64,000 bases of DNA from Bacillota bacterium (GCA_021828865.1 JAJZCW010000002.1:1-64000); one strand, 5' to 3'. Positions 1 to 10,313 are shown, counted from the stretch's first letter. Notes: generated by a model not told the origin, from the sequence alone. Translations and numbers: made by a program.

Positions 1-127
1 TTCGATCACCCTGATTTTTTCCGTAAGATTCAATCCATACACCTGATTCCTTCGATGTAAAATGCGTTATCACTATATTATACGTGAGATGTTTACAAAC
101 CCGCAATTCCGGCCTTGATCGCCTATT

Positions 128-1033
128 TTACAAATAGGGATTGATGTGAACAAGCACTTCCTGGATGCGGGGAAAATTGTCCATTAGGCTTTGTTTGACG
201 TCTTTGGCTATGTTATGGCCTGAAAGCACCGTTATTTCGGGATCAACGCTGATTCTCACATCCACAACGAGATAAGTGCCGTGAGAGCGGGCGCGAACAT
301 TGTCGACTCGGCATACTCCTGCTATCTTTTGGATGATGTGCTCCATCTCTTCGGTTTCTTCAGATGTTAATACTTGCTCCAGCAGTGAAGTATAGGACTC
401 GACCGCCATTTGATATCCCATATGTACAATCAGAACCGCCACCACAAGCGCTGCGAGCGGGTCCGCGTATAGGAGTGCAGGTATATGAAATTGCGTGCCA
501 AGCATGGCAATACCTATACCAAGTGTAGCGGCAAGAGAGGAGTATACATCGGACCGATGATCTTTTGCCCCTGCAATAAGTGCGGGGGAATGAAGTGAAT
601 TGCCGATGCGAAACTGGTAACGGTAGACGATTTCCTTACTTAACACAGCCAAAATTCCTGTGGCGAGTGCCCATATGTCCTGGTTTGGCACAGGTAAGAA
701 GAGTTGTCGAATCGAAGAATACGCCACTTCGAGACCTGCGAGAATCAGCAAAGTGGCTACTAAACTCGCCGCCACGATTTCCGCCTTGCCATGTCCATAT
801 GGATGATCTTCATCTGCCGGTCTCTTGGCCACCCAGAGTCCAATCAATACAGCAAAGGAACCTGCGACATCCGCACCACTATGCACTGCGTCCGCAATCA
901 GCGCCTGACTTTGCGCCAGCACGCCGACCACCGCTTTTAAAAGTGTCAGAAATACGTTCAAAATAAGACTAAAACCGGCTATTTTGCCGGACAGTTTGTT
1001 TTGTTCCTGGAAATCGATGATATTCTCCCCCAT
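128..1033 (-). CDS. Cation diffusion facilitator family transporter
   Basis: A 301-residue inner-membrane protein of the CDF family, which exports divalent metals (Zn, Fe, Mn, Co) in exchange for protons. About six membrane segments are visible. The expected metal site is present: D48/H51/D55 in TM2 (ADAVHSGAD) and D158/H159/D162 in TM5 (DHRSD), with the HPYGHGK loop at 77-83. The last 90 residues form the cytoplasmic dimerisation domain. It starts with ATG at 1033, but the ribosome binding site is weak. It lies beyond the secDF terminator, so it is probably a separate unit. The metal cannot be told from sequence. Confidence 0.93.
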   Translation of the reverse strand: MGENIIDFQEQNKLSGKIAGFSLILNVFLTLLKAVVGVLAQSQALIADAVHSGADVAGSFAVLIGLWVAKRPADEDHPYGHGKAEIVAASLVATLLILAGLEVAYSSIRQLFLPVPNQDIWALATGILAVLSKEIVYRYQFRIGNSLHSPALIAGAKDHRSDVYSSLAATLGIGIAMLGTQFHIPALLYADPLAALVVAVLIVHMGYQMAVESYTSLLEQVLTSEETEEMEHIIQKIAGVCRVDNVRARSHGTYLVVDVRISVDPEITVLSGHNIAKDVKQSLMDNFPRIQEVLVHINPYL

Positions 1034-1070
1034 CCTGCGAGAGGGTTATTGTTCCCCAATGTCTATCGTG

Positions 1071-1100
1071 AAAAAATACACCCCGGCCTTTGCCGGGGTA
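1071..1100 (-). terminator. Rho-independent terminator of the secDF unit
   Basis: On the minus strand an 8-bp GC-rich stem (ACCCCGGC/GCCGGGGT) with a 4-nt loop is followed closely by a run of six T. It lies just after the secF stop and before the cation transporter. Confidence 0.85.
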
Positions 1101-1118
1101 TCTTCTATTCAAATAAAT

Positions 1119-2027
1119 TTACGCTGTCACACGCTTCCTTTTGGTTTTACCAAGTGAGCGGCTGCGCCAAATTACCCAGATGGGACTGGCGATAAAAATG
1201 GAAGAGTAAGCACCGCTGACCAGCCCGATTAGCAGAGCAAAGGTAAAGTTATGGATGGAACTTCCGCCAAACAAGAATAAAGTGATCGCAGCAAACAACA
1301 CCGTCAAAACCGTATTAATGGAACGGGCCATCGTCTGCCATAGTGAATGATCAACGAGCTCTTCCAGTTCCATGAGCGTCTTCACTTTGGCACTCTTCAT
1401 GTTTTCCCGTATGCGGTCAAAAATGACGATCGTGTCATTGATTGAATAACCCACGATGGTCAACACGGCTGCGATAAAAGGCAAATCCACCTGAATTCGA
1501 AGCAACGCGAAAACAGAGATGACAATGAAGGCATCATGCAAAAGCGCAATAATCCCGGAAATGGCATAACGATATTCAAACCGGATCGCCACGTAAATCA
1601 CGATGCCAAGCGAGGCAAACGCCACCGCCCAAATGGCCGTTTGCGACTGTTCCTGCGCGATCACTGGATCCACTGAAGAAAATTCAGCAGGCACCAACGC
1701 CTTTGGAAAAACAGTCGTAATCGCGTTGTTGATAGCTGCTTCCTGCTTCGCGTTTAGGGTCGTACCAAGACGGATTACTGCCATGTTGTTCGTCGTGCCA
1801 GCTGACGTAATGGCGCTGGTTGGCACATCTATCCCCACTTTGGCAAATACCTGCTGAACTTTAGAAGCTTGGAATGTCTGATTGAGTTGGACTTGGATCT
1901 GGGCCCCGGCCTTGAAGTCAGTCCCCAAATTTAATCCAAATACCAACATGACGATGATTCCGGCTACTGTGATAGAACCGGATAAAAGGAAAAACCATTT
2001 TCTTTTCTTTACGATGGGAAATCTCAT
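1119..2027 (-). CDS. secF: Protein translocase subunit SecF
   Basis: 302 residues starting MRFPIVKKRKWFF. SecF with SecD forms the membrane complex that uses the proton motive force to help SecYEG complete export. An N-terminal membrane helix, a periplasmic-type domain and five C-terminal helices with an IVIFDRIRENM segment are visible. The open frame extends further upstream, but the ATG at 2027 is preferred: it overlaps the secD stop as ATGA, the usual sign of translational coupling. B. subtilis has a fused SecDF; here the two halves are separate genes. Confidence 0.95.
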   Translation of the reverse strand: MRFPIVKKRKWFFLLSGSITVAGIIVMLVFGLNLGTDFKAGAQIQVQLNQTFQASKVQQVFAKVGIDVPTSAITSAGTTNNMAVIRLGTTLNAKQEAAINNAITTVFPKALVPAEFSSVDPVIAQEQSQTAIWAVAFASLGIVIYVAIRFEYRYAISGIIALLHDAFIVISVFALLRIQVDLPFIAAVLTIVGYSINDTIVIFDRIRENMKSAKVKTLMELEELVDHSLWQTMARSINTVLTVLFAAITLFLFGGSSIHNFTFALLIGLVSGAYSSIFIASPIWVIWRSRSLGKTKRKRVTA

Positions 2028-3253
2028 TTGGTCGCGGCCACCTTTCTCTTCGCGCCGAATAGCCACGTATTTTTCACCAGATTCGAACGTGTCAACAATT
2101 GAAGCAACGTGCGGCTCAGGAACACCGCTGTGAGCAGGCTGACAAGAATACTGGTGATCAGCGCTACGCCAAATCCACGGACATCGCCCGTCCCATACCA
2201 ATACATGACAATACCAGCAATCAGCGTTGTCACATTGGCATCAAGAATGGTTCGGAGCGCTTTACGCTGGCCTGCAACGACAGATGATTGTAGCGACTTG
2301 CCATTGCGCAGCTCGTCCTTAATCCGCTCATAGGTAATGATATTGGCATCGACTGCCATACCAATCCCCAGAACCAACGCGGCAAGACCGGTCAAAGTCA
2401 GTGTCACCTGAAGACCTGCAAATACCGCCACAACGAGATAAATATAGCCACAAAGCGCAAAGACCGCGACGATTCCGGGTACTCGATACATAAAAATCAT
2501 AAAGGCGAAAATCAAGATGACCGCAACGAGCGCCGCGATGAGTGTCGCATGAAGCGCCGCTTGTCCCAATGATGGCCCGACAGTCATCGAGGAGAGTTCA
2601 TGTAGCGGAAGCGGCAACGCACCGGCATTTAAAAGTTTGGCCAAACTCACCGCCGCCTGCACAGAGGTACTACCCTGAATAACCGCATTCCCTCCGGAAA
2701 TCACGGATTGGATCGTAGGGTCGTCAATCATCTTGTTATTGAGCCAAATCGATACCCTTTGGTTCAAATACTTTTGCGTGATCGCCTGAAATTGAGCAGG
2801 GTTCTTGAACGTGATCGCCACGTCTGGCGCACCTGTGGTGGGGTCCGCCTCGTAGTGAGCATTGTCCTTGATGTCTTTACCCGTCATCAGCACTTGCCCG
2901 GAGGGAGATCTGAATTCAAGATTGGCCTCCTGCGACAAGAATTGCCTTGCCTGCAACTGATTGAACTTCCCTGCCAAGTCGACGCGAACGCGGTTGCCGT
3001 TCTCTACTTGGATCAAAGGTTCGGATACGCCGAGCACATTGATCCGGTTGCTAAGCGCCGCCACTGTGGCCGTAATGTCGCTCGAGGTTACCTTTTGTCC
3101 AGGGCCACCGATCTGATAGAGGACGTCGATGCCCCCCTGTAAATCAAGCCCTAACGGAATTCTCGAATAAAGCATCTTACTCGTAGAAAATATAATGCCA
3201 AAAATCAACACGACTAACACAAAAAAAGTCGTGAGGCGTCCCCATTTAATCAT
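2024..3253 (-). CDS. secD: Protein translocase subunit SecD
   Basis: 409 residues. It has one N-terminal membrane helix, the conserved GLDLQGG segment near residue 36, a large extracytoplasmic domain and five C-terminal helices including GMAVDANIITYERIKDEL. It pairs with SecF and YajC in the Sec holoenzyme; yajC is also in this window (7750-8019). The start at 3253 has a GGAGGAACACC ribosome binding site. The secD stop overlaps the secF start by 4 bp. Confidence 0.96.
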   Translation of the reverse strand: MIKWGRLTTFFVLVVLIFGIIFSTSKMLYSRIPLGLDLQGGIDVLYQIGGPGQKVTSSDITATVAALSNRINVLGVSEPLIQVENGNRVRVDLAGKFNQLQARQFLSQEANLEFRSPSGQVLMTGKDIKDNAHYEADPTTGAPDVAITFKNPAQFQAITQKYLNQRVSIWLNNKMIDDPTIQSVISGGNAVIQGSTSVQAAVSLAKLLNAGALPLPLHELSSMTVGPSLGQAALHATLIAALVAVILIFAFMIFMYRVPGIVAVFALCGYIYLVVAVFAGLQVTLTLTGLAALVLGIGMAVDANIITYERIKDELRNGKSLQSSVVAGQRKALRTILDANVTTLIAGIVMYWYGTGDVRGFGVALITSILVSLLTAVFLSRTLLQLLTRSNLVKNTWLFGAKRKVAATK

Positions 3254-3322
3254 GGTGTTCCTCCTAGACAGTCTTCACAACAGTAATACGATACAACCTT
3301 TTTGATATGGATGCAATTGATT

Positions 3323-4126
3323 TTATTTTAAATCATTTAGTATATCTTCCAAAGATTCATCCACATGGCGATATGCTGCCTGCAAATCGTAGTTCATCAC
3401 CGCTTGTGGTTGCAGCGAAAGAATGGCATTCACCAATTCGTGAAGATTCTGTGGACGGCGCTTCCGCAATTGTTGGAAATATGACCAAATTTGTTTCGAG
3501 GTGACATGCTCATAACCTAAAAAATGAAATTCTCTCACTTTTCCGTCGAGCAACATCGCAATGTCGCGACTTGGCTCACCTTCTAGCAACAACCAATCTT
3601 CGCCCGCATCGCTTTTCTCCCCATTCTCATCAGGAATAGGCGGAAGGGAATTAGCCAGCTCAGCGAGTTCCCGAACCTTTGCTTCAAGAGGATGCTCTAA
3701 CTTAAGCGTTTCCTCTGGCTCCACCTGAATTAAAACAGCTTGAAGTTCCTCGGGCAAGTCCACTTTATTCTCAGGCAACTCCACGATATTTGCCATCAAA
3801 GGGGGGGCATCCGGGTCGCTTCGCTCCTCTAACTCCTCTAACTCCTCTAACTCCTCTAACTCCTCTAACTCCTCTAACTCCTCTAACTCTGGCAACACCT
3901 CTTCTTCCACGAAAGTCTCATTGACAGGCCCTGCTGGCTCCATCGCAGTAGCTGGTGGTTCCATGGGCGTTGGTTCTTCCGCTACCGGTGATGGAGAGGT
4001 CAATTGCGTATCGTGTTTTGCCGCAAAAATCACGCGTTTTGGCGCTTCGCTCTGCTTTTTGCCAAATATTTTGACCACACCACGTTGGTCTCCTTGATCT
4101 ACCGATTCGCGCTCCTGGTCCGACAC
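3323..4126 (-). CDS. ComN-domain protein with a long acidic, repeat-bearing N-terminal extension
   Basis: 267 residues from a GTG at 4126. The last ~75 residues (from VREFHFLGYEHV to the end) resemble the post-transcriptional regulator family of B. subtilis ComN (YrzD, about 100 aa), and the position between secD and spoVB is the comN position. ComN is reported to control comE operon mRNA and to meet DivIVA at the poles. The first ~190 residues are Pro/Glu/Leu-rich and carry seven Leu-Glu-Glu triplets encoded by a perfect 9-bp tandem repeat. Such an extension is unusual; it may form a coiled coil or a disordered acidic arm. ComN assignment rests on position and domain look, not on a search. 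Confidence 0.75.
   Translation of the reverse strand: MSDQERESVDQGDQRGVVKIFGKKQSEAPKRVIFAAKHDTQLTSPSPVAEEPTPMEPPATAMEPAGPVNETFVEEEVLPELEELEELEELEELEELEELEERSDPDAPPLMANIVELPENKVDLPEELQAVLIQVEPEETLKLEHPLEAKVRELAELANSLPPIPDENGEKSDAGEDWLLLEGEPSRDIAMLLDGKVREFHFLGYEHVTSKQIWSYFQQLRKRRPQNLHELVNAILSLQPQAVMNYDLQAAYRHVDESLEDILNDLK
3824..3886 (-). repeat. 9-bp tandem repeat, 7 perfect copies, in coding sequence
   Basis: The unit ctcctctaa (plus strand) repeats seven times with no mismatch, plus a partial unit. It encodes (LEE)7 in the ComN-domain protein. Since the unit is a multiple of three, copy-number change would alter length without a frameshift. Confidence 0.97.
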
Positions 4127-4177
4127 GATGACTTGCCCCCTTTACCCTCCCTATTTTCGCATCGTTTGATATCCGGT

Positions 4178-4201
4178 TCAAGTTAATTTGGACTAACTTG
4201 A
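4178..4201. promoter_or_regulatory. 8-bp inverted repeat in the comN-spoVB divergent region
   Basis: TCAAGTTA and TAACTTGA are perfect inverted copies with an 8-bp spacer. The repeat overlaps a TTGACA on the plus strand (4198-4203) and a TTGAAC on the minus strand (4176-4181), both possible -35 boxes of the divergent genes. No convincing -10 follows on either strand. It could be an operator; no regulator is implied by the sequence. Confidence 0.4.
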
Positions 4202-4256
4202 CATGCTTTCTCATAGGCTCAATTGATGCCAACTAGTGAATGAGGTGCACGACTCC

Positions 4257-5846
4257 ATGATCCGTCAATCCTTTGCCAAAGGTGCTGCCATCCTGATCGC
4301 GGCAAGTCTGGTGACGCGCGTGCTCGGATTCGTCTACCGGATTTTTCTCACACGACTGATCGGTGCTGAGGGCATTGGCCTGTTTCAAATGGTATTCCCG
4401 CTGCTGACACTGGCACTGACGATTGTGACAGCCGGTATGGGCGTGGCGGTGGCCAAAATTGTTGCAGAAACACAAATTCTCGGTGATCGCAAGCGAATGA
4501 ACCAGGTGATGACAATCGCCACAGGTATCACTATCCTGCTTGCCCTAGTTGGCACCGTTGCCTTAGCACTATTCGGGCGCGCACTCGCTACCAAAATTTT
4601 TCCTGACCCAAGAGCGTATATTCCCTTTGTCACCCTGATTCCCGTGCTCAGCGTGATCGCGATATCGTCCGTCCTTCGCGGCTATTTTCAAGGACTGCAA
4701 ATGATGTCCGTTCCTTCCGTCGCATCGATCATCGAAACTGCAGTTCGCATCGTGGCCGTATGGTTCATTGCCTTACTTTCCCTGCAAAAAGGATTGGCTT
4801 ACGCCGCAGCGGGAGTTTCTGCCGGAATGATCATTGGGGAATTTTCTGGACTCGTCTATATGTATATCGTGTATCGAAAAAAAGGAGGCATCAAATCCCT
4901 CCCACTCCCTGAATTTCACGGGCAAACGGAGCCGTGGACAAAAAGCCTTCGCGCGATTATGCAATTAGCCATTCCGGTCACACTAAGCCGCTTGCTTGGT
5001 TCCCTCGCGTTCGCTATCGAACCGATTCTCGTCACGAGGTCGCTGCATCATGTTGGATATGCAGCGCCGCTTGCTACACAGCTTTACGGCGAATACAGCG
5101 GAATGGCGGTGCCGCTTCTGCTTTTCCCCACCGTTATTACCTATTCACTGGCCATTCAGCTTGTCCCGGCAATATCTGAAGCAGTCGCCGTCAAAAACCA
5201 GCGACTCGTGGAAAGAAGGCTATATCAGGCATTTCGGGCTACCGCCATTACTGGTTTTCCCACCTCGCTGATTCTATTCATGTTTGCCACTCCTCTTTGC
5301 TACTCCCTCTTTCATCACGCGCAGGTGGGTAGACTCCTTGCCATCATGGCACCAGCCGGCTTTCTTCTTTACCTTCAGGCGCCGCTTTCCGGTGTGTTAC
5401 AGGGCATTAATCATGCCGGTATTGCCATGCGTAACTCCATCATCGGCGCTGCCATCAAGCTCCTGTTCATTTATCTACTCGTCTCAAGACCGGGAATGGG
5501 AGCAGAAGGAGTCGCCTGGTCCGTCACCATCTCCGTTGTCATCACCACACTGCTTCATATCGCCTCGGTAAGTCGCCACATCGGCTTTTACGTGGACGCT
5601 ATCGATACGGGTAAAATGCTCCTTGCGACCATGATCACAGGATTTTATCTGCACTACGCATGGGCCTATTCTGCCCTATTCAAGACTTTGACCCAACAAC
5701 TCCTTTTTAGCATCACCACCGGATTAACGCTGTATATCCTGTTACTTTTAATGATGCGCTCCATTACCTCCCACTCCTTTTCCCACATCCCGTTCGTCGG
5801 AAAGTCACTTGCCAAATGGGTAAAACTCATTCCATTTGCCAGGTGA
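4257..5846 (+). CDS. spoVB: Stage V sporulation protein B-like polysaccharide/lipid flippase
   Basis: 529 residues, about 14 membrane segments, of the MATE/MurJ-type polysaccharide biosynthesis superfamily. SpoVB is needed for spore cortex synthesis and is thought to move lipid-linked precursors. The N-terminus MIRQSFAKGAAILIA matches the family style. The open frame begins at a GTG at 4236, but the ATG at 4257 has a GAGGTG site nine bases upstream and gives the usual start. Its place next to comN and yrbG matches Bacillus. The stop lies 9 bp from that of convergent yrbG, with no terminator between. Confidence 0.92.
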   Translation: MIRQSFAKGAAILIAASLVTRVLGFVYRIFLTRLIGAEGIGLFQMVFPLLTLALTIVTAGMGVAVAKIVAETQILGDRKRMNQVMTIATGITILLALVGTVALALFGRALATKIFPDPRAYIPFVTLIPVLSVIAISSVLRGYFQGLQMMSVPSVASIIETAVRIVAVWFIALLSLQKGLAYAAAGVSAGMIIGEFSGLVYMYIVYRKKGGIKSLPLPEFHGQTEPWTKSLRAIMQLAIPVTLSRLLGSLAFAIEPILVTRSLHHVGYAAPLATQLYGEYSGMAVPLLLFPTVITYSLAIQLVPAISEAVAVKNQRLVERRLYQAFRATAITGFPTSLILFMFATPLCYSLFHHAQVGRLLAIMAPAGFLLYLQAPLSGVLQGINHAGIAMRNSIIGAAIKLLFIYLLVSRPGMGAEGVAWSVTISVVITTLLHIASVSRHIGFYVDAIDTGKMLLATMITGFYLHYAWAYSALFKTLTQQLLFSITTGLTLYILLLLMMRSITSHSFSHIPFVGKSLAKWVKLIPFAR

Positions 5847-5855
5847 TGAATCTCC

Positions 5856-6563
5856 TCATAACGTGGGGTTTTGTGACTTTGTCTGGCTTTTATTGTCGAT
5901 GCGATCCACCTGCAGCATCTGACCATCCCAACCTGCGTAAAAAATCTCTTTGGGGGAACGGTAGCCGAGCATGGTCAGTTGCTCTAGCAGCCATTTTGGC
6001 GATTTGTTGATCGCGCTCAGCTTGTCATAATCGACCTGCCCATCTACAATAATCGATGTTGTCATTTCAAGCGGCCTTGTCGTCAGTGTCAAATCCTGCG
6101 GGGTAACTGGCTGTTTCTCCGATTTTGGGAAAACCGACAGTTTTCCCGAAGTCTCAAGAATCGCAAACTCGACATCGGCCACGCTCGAGATGTTTTTTTC
6201 CCGCAACTGCATCAACAGATCATTCATGTTGTACCGGGTGCGTTTCATCTCGCTGTCGTTGATTTTGCCCTTGGCGATGAGCACCGTGGGCTTGCCCTCA
6301 ATCAGGTCGTGCATGCGCTTGCTTTTCAGGGAAATAAAGGCCACGCCGATTTGCAACAGCACGAGGAGAATGATGATAAATGCGCCATGCCAGATTGGCA
6401 GTTTGGTGTCTTGCAGCGATACCGCCGAAATCTCAGCGATCATGATCGACACCACTAGATCAAAGATGGACAACTTGCCGATTTCCCGCTTGCCCATCAC
6501 GCGAAGTGCTACTAGCACAAAGAAATACGTAAAGATGGTCCGTGTTAACAATAAGAAAAACAT
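5856..6563 (-). CDS. yrbG: DUF421/YetF-family membrane protein (YrbG-like)
   Basis: 235 residues. Three N-terminal membrane helices with the family signature RVMGKREIGKLS and FDLVVSIMIAEI are followed by a soluble domain of about 150 residues. The RYNMNDLLMQLREKNI segment is characteristic of DUF421. YrbG sits next to spoVB in B. subtilis, and related genes are often sporulation-linked; the biochemical role is unknown. The start at 6563 has GGGGAG upstream. Confidence 0.9.
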   Translation of the reverse strand: MFFLLLTRTIFTYFFVLVALRVMGKREIGKLSIFDLVVSIMIAEISAVSLQDTKLPIWHGAFIIILLVLLQIGVAFISLKSKRMHDLIEGKPTVLIAKGKINDSEMKRTRYNMNDLLMQLREKNISSVADVEFAILETSGKLSVFPKSEKQPVTPQDLTLTTRPLEMTTSIIVDGQVDYDKLSAINKSPKWLLEQLTMLGYRSPKEIFYAGWDGQMLQVDRIDNKSQTKSQNPTL

Positions 6564-6615
6564 TTCATCTCAACTCCCCACGAGAGTACCAACCTTAGTA
6601 TGAGGAGGAAACGCG

Positions 6616-7269
6616 TTGCGAATTCGCGGAAACGACAAAATTACAGCCTATCTTGATAAAAGTGAGGCTTTGCTTGACCTTCACCCCCAACCAGCTGACC
6701 TCACGAACACACATAGGTATGACGACTTGCGGCTAGAGATAGGTTGCGGGCGTGGCGCTTTTCTATCGCAAATGGCGGAAGCGAATCCGAATGTCTATTT
6801 TTTTGGCGTAGAGAAGTTTGTGCCAATTATCGCCCGTGCCGCAGCACTTGCAGCGAATAAAGAATTGTCTAACGCCCATTTTTATAAAATGGACATTACC
6901 AATGCCCTGACCATTTTTCCGGAGCATGCCTTTTCAATCATCTACCTGAACTTTTCTGATCCTTGGCCGAAACGCAGGCACGAAAAACACAGGCTGACCC
7001 ATGCTCGATTTCTCGCCATCTATAAAAAGTTGCTCCGACCAGAAGGATGGGTGGAACTGAAAACGGATAATGAGATGTTGTTCGACTGGAGTCTCCATTC
7101 GTTGCATCATGCAGGTTGGGAAGTGCTGGAGCAGGATCGTAAGCTATCAGGTGAGGCCCCGATTGGAAGAGAGAATGAGGGTAGATACAAGAAGACGGAA
7201 TACGAGGCTCGCTTTCGTGGGCTAGGACAGCCGATTTTTTTCCTGCAAGCGAAGCCGCCTGTCAATTAG
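6616..7269 (+). CDS. trmB: tRNA (guanine-N7)-methyltransferase TrmB
   Basis: 217 residues. It makes m7G46 in the variable loop of tRNA using S-adenosylmethionine. The SAM-binding motif LEIGCGRGAFL is near residue 40 and the family signature DPWPKRRHEKHR is near residue 116. The start is TTG at 6616, chosen because GAGGAGGAA lies just upstream. In B. subtilis trmB is elsewhere; here it is inserted between yrbG and the yrzE-like gene and runs divergently from yrbG. Confidence 0.95.
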   Translation: MRIRGNDKITAYLDKSEALLDLHPQPADLTNTHRYDDLRLEIGCGRGAFLSQMAEANPNVYFFGVEKFVPIIARAAALAANKELSNAHFYKMDITNALTIFPEHAFSIIYLNFSDPWPKRRHEKHRLTHARFLAIYKKLLRPEGWVELKTDNEMLFDWSLHSLHHAGWEVLEQDRKLSGEAPIGRENEGRYKKTEYEARFRGLGQPIFFLQAKPPVN

Positions 7270-7343
7270 TCTGGGACATACTGGCTTATCCAAACGCATA
7301 TATTCCTTGCAAAGCCTGTATCAGGTTTGTGAGGAGGATTCTG

Positions 7344-7748
7344 ATGAATAGCAAATGGTGGTCGTCGGTTCGCATGGATACCCAAGGGTCTCCACTCATT
7401 TTGGGGGTCATTGTCGCATTTCTTCTGTCCTTAATATTCACCTTGCTGATGTCAGCCATCTATACTTGGACCAATATTGCAGAAACCACCTTACCTTACA
7501 GCGCCTATACCATCAATACAGTGTCAACGCTATTTGGCGCCGTCACCGCCGCACGCTATGCAGGAAAAAAAGGCTGGATGTACGGCGGAGGAACCGCTCT
7601 TATTTTCAGTTTACTACTCGCCATCATTGGCAGCCTGATTGATCTCAGCGCATCTTTTCAGGCCGCCACGTTGGCTCGCATTCTGATCCTCATTTTGATT
7701 GGGGTGTTTGGCGGAGTGATCGGGGTGCAGTTTCGCAAATACCCTTAA
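7344..7748 (+). CDS. TIGR04086-type four-helix membrane protein (YrzE-like)
   Basis: 134 residues with four hydrophobic helices and almost no soluble part. Size, topology and position next to yajC match YrzE of Bacillus, a family of unknown function. The ATG at 7344 has GAGGAGG seven bases upstream and is preferred over the GTG at 7329, which precedes that site. Its stop codon is one base away from the yajC stop on the other strand. Confidence 0.85.
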   Translation: MNSKWWSSVRMDTQGSPLILGVIVAFLLSLIFTLLMSAIYTWTNIAETTLPYSAYTINTVSTLFGAVTAARYAGKKGWMYGGGTALIFSLLLAIIGSLIDLSASFQAATLARILILILIGVFGGVIGVQFRKYP

Positions 7749-7749
7749 T

Positions 7750-8019
7750 TTACTGCTTGTCTCTTACTGCGTTCACCGCACTGCGCTCAAATTTGATGCG
7801 AGTGTTGTCTGCCACGCGAAGCGTGATCGTTTGATCGTCCATTTCCACGACATTTCCGTGGATACCGCCGATCGTCACCACTTTATCGCCTACTTCAATC
7901 GCCTTCAGCATCGCATTGCGCTCTTTCTGGCGCTTTTGTTGGGGGCGAATCAAAATAAAATAAAACGCGATAATAATCACTACAATAGGTAAATATTGCA
8001 CGAGTGTGCTGGTATTCAA
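7750..8019 (-). CDS. yajC: Preprotein translocase subunit YajC
   Basis: 89 residues: one N-terminal membrane helix (IVVIIIAFYFILIRP) and the typical PQQKRQKERNAML segment, then a small soluble domain with GDKVVTIGGIHGNV. It is an accessory part of the SecDF-YajC complex. It lies downstream of tgt on the same strand, as in most bacteria. Confidence 0.96.
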   Translation of the reverse strand: MNTSTLVQYLPIVVIIIAFYFILIRPQQKRQKERNAMLKAIEVGDKVVTIGGIHGNVVEMDDQTITLRVADNTRIKFERSAVNAVRDKQ

Positions 8020-8034
8020 TGGATCTCCACCTTT

Positions 8035-9186
<1,152 letters not shown>

Positions 9187-9198
9187 TCAATTCTGGTT

Positions 9199-10248
9199 CT
9201 ATTTGATGAGCATGGCATCGCCAAAACTAAAAAAACGGTACCGTTCATTCACCGCCACGCGATATGCCTCAAGAATGCGTTCCCGCCCCGCAAGCGCTGA
9301 AATCAGCATCAGAAGTGTCGACTTTGGCAGATGAAAATTCGTGATGAGCGCATCTGTCGCATGAAACTCAAACCCGGGATAAATAAACAAATCGGTAAAG
9401 CCGGATACCACGCCCTCTGCATGCATGGCCGCATCACTTTGCCATTTGCGATAGGCCGATTCCAGCGCTCTGACCGTAGTCGTCCCGACACTAAAAACAC
9501 GGTGTCCCGATTCGCGCACACGCTGAATTTTAGTAAAAAGATCAGCCGATACGGAATACCACTCTTCGTGCATGTGATGCTCTTGCGGGTTATCGACCTG
9601 AACAGGCCGAAATGTGCCAAGTCCCACGTGAAGCGTGATAAATTCCACGTCAACTCCCTTTCCCCGGATCGTATCGAGCAATTGTGGGGTAAAGTGGAGT
9701 CCTGCCGTAGGGGCGGCCACAGAGCCTTTTTCACGCGCATACACCGTCTGATAGCGTTCGCGATCATCGAGTTTTTCCTTGATGTAAGGGGGCAAAGGCA
9801 TTTCGCCGAGTACTTCAAGCAACTGGTCAAACGATTCTCCTACTTCCGAAAATTCCACGAGCCGCACGCCATCTTCCAGCGCATCCATCACCCTTGCATT
9901 CAGTTTGCCGTCTCCAAAGACCACCGTTTGGCCTAGCTTCAGCCTTTTTCCCGGGCGTACGAGCGCCTGCCAAACGCCAGGGCTGCCATGCGGACGAAGT
10001 AACAACAGTTCAATCACTGCACCGGTGCCTTCTTTTACCCCATATAGACGCGCAGGAATCACCCGGGAGTTGTTGGCAACGAGCAAGTCACCTTCCTGCA
10101 TGTGGCGCGGCAACTCGTAAAAATGTTCGTGAGAGAGTTCCTCGTTTGTCCGATCCAGCACAAGCAAACGGGACTCGCTACGTTTCTTTGCAGGAGTCTG
10201 TGCGATGAGTTCTTCCGGCAACTCATAATCGTAATCCAGTACGTGCAA
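9199..10248 (-). CDS. queA: S-adenosylmethionine:tRNA ribosyltransferase-isomerase
   Basis: 349 residues. QueA moves the ribosyl part of SAM onto preQ1-tRNA to form epoxyqueuosine. Family motifs [13 protein letters not shown] at the N-terminus, [10 protein letters not shown], and [14 protein letters not shown] near the C-terminus are intact. The start is a TTG at 10248 with AAGGCGGTGG upstream. It is followed at once by tgt, the previous enzyme of the pathway. Confidence 0.97.
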   Translation of the reverse strand: MHVLDYDYELPEELIAQTPAKKRSESRLLVLDRTNEELSHEHFYELPRHMQEGDLLVANNSRVIPARLYGVKEGTGAVIELLLLRPHGSPGVWQALVRPGKRLKLGQTVVFGDGKLNARVMDALEDGVRLVEFSEVGESFDQLLEVLGEMPLPPYIKEKLDDRERYQTVYAREKGSVAAPTAGLHFTPQLLDTIRGKGVDVEFITLHVGLGTFRPVQVDNPQEHHMHEEWYSVSADLFTKIQRVRESGHRVFSVGTTTVRALESAYRKWQSDAAMHAEGVVSGFTDLFIYPGFEFHATDALITNFHLPKSTLLMLISALAGRERILEAYRVAVNERYRFFSFGDAMLIK

Positions 10249-10313
10249 TATTCCACCGCCTTGCTACTCTTTGCACTATAGCACAAGCCACTTTCAGAAT
10301 GCCATTCATTTCT

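Noticed and set aside
1-127. Partial gene at the left edge
   Set aside because: No open frame with coding character or start site reaches the edge; I see nothing supportable in these bases.
3824-3886. Direct repeats considered as a CRISPR array
   Set aside because: Units are contiguous 9-bp copies without spacers and encode protein.
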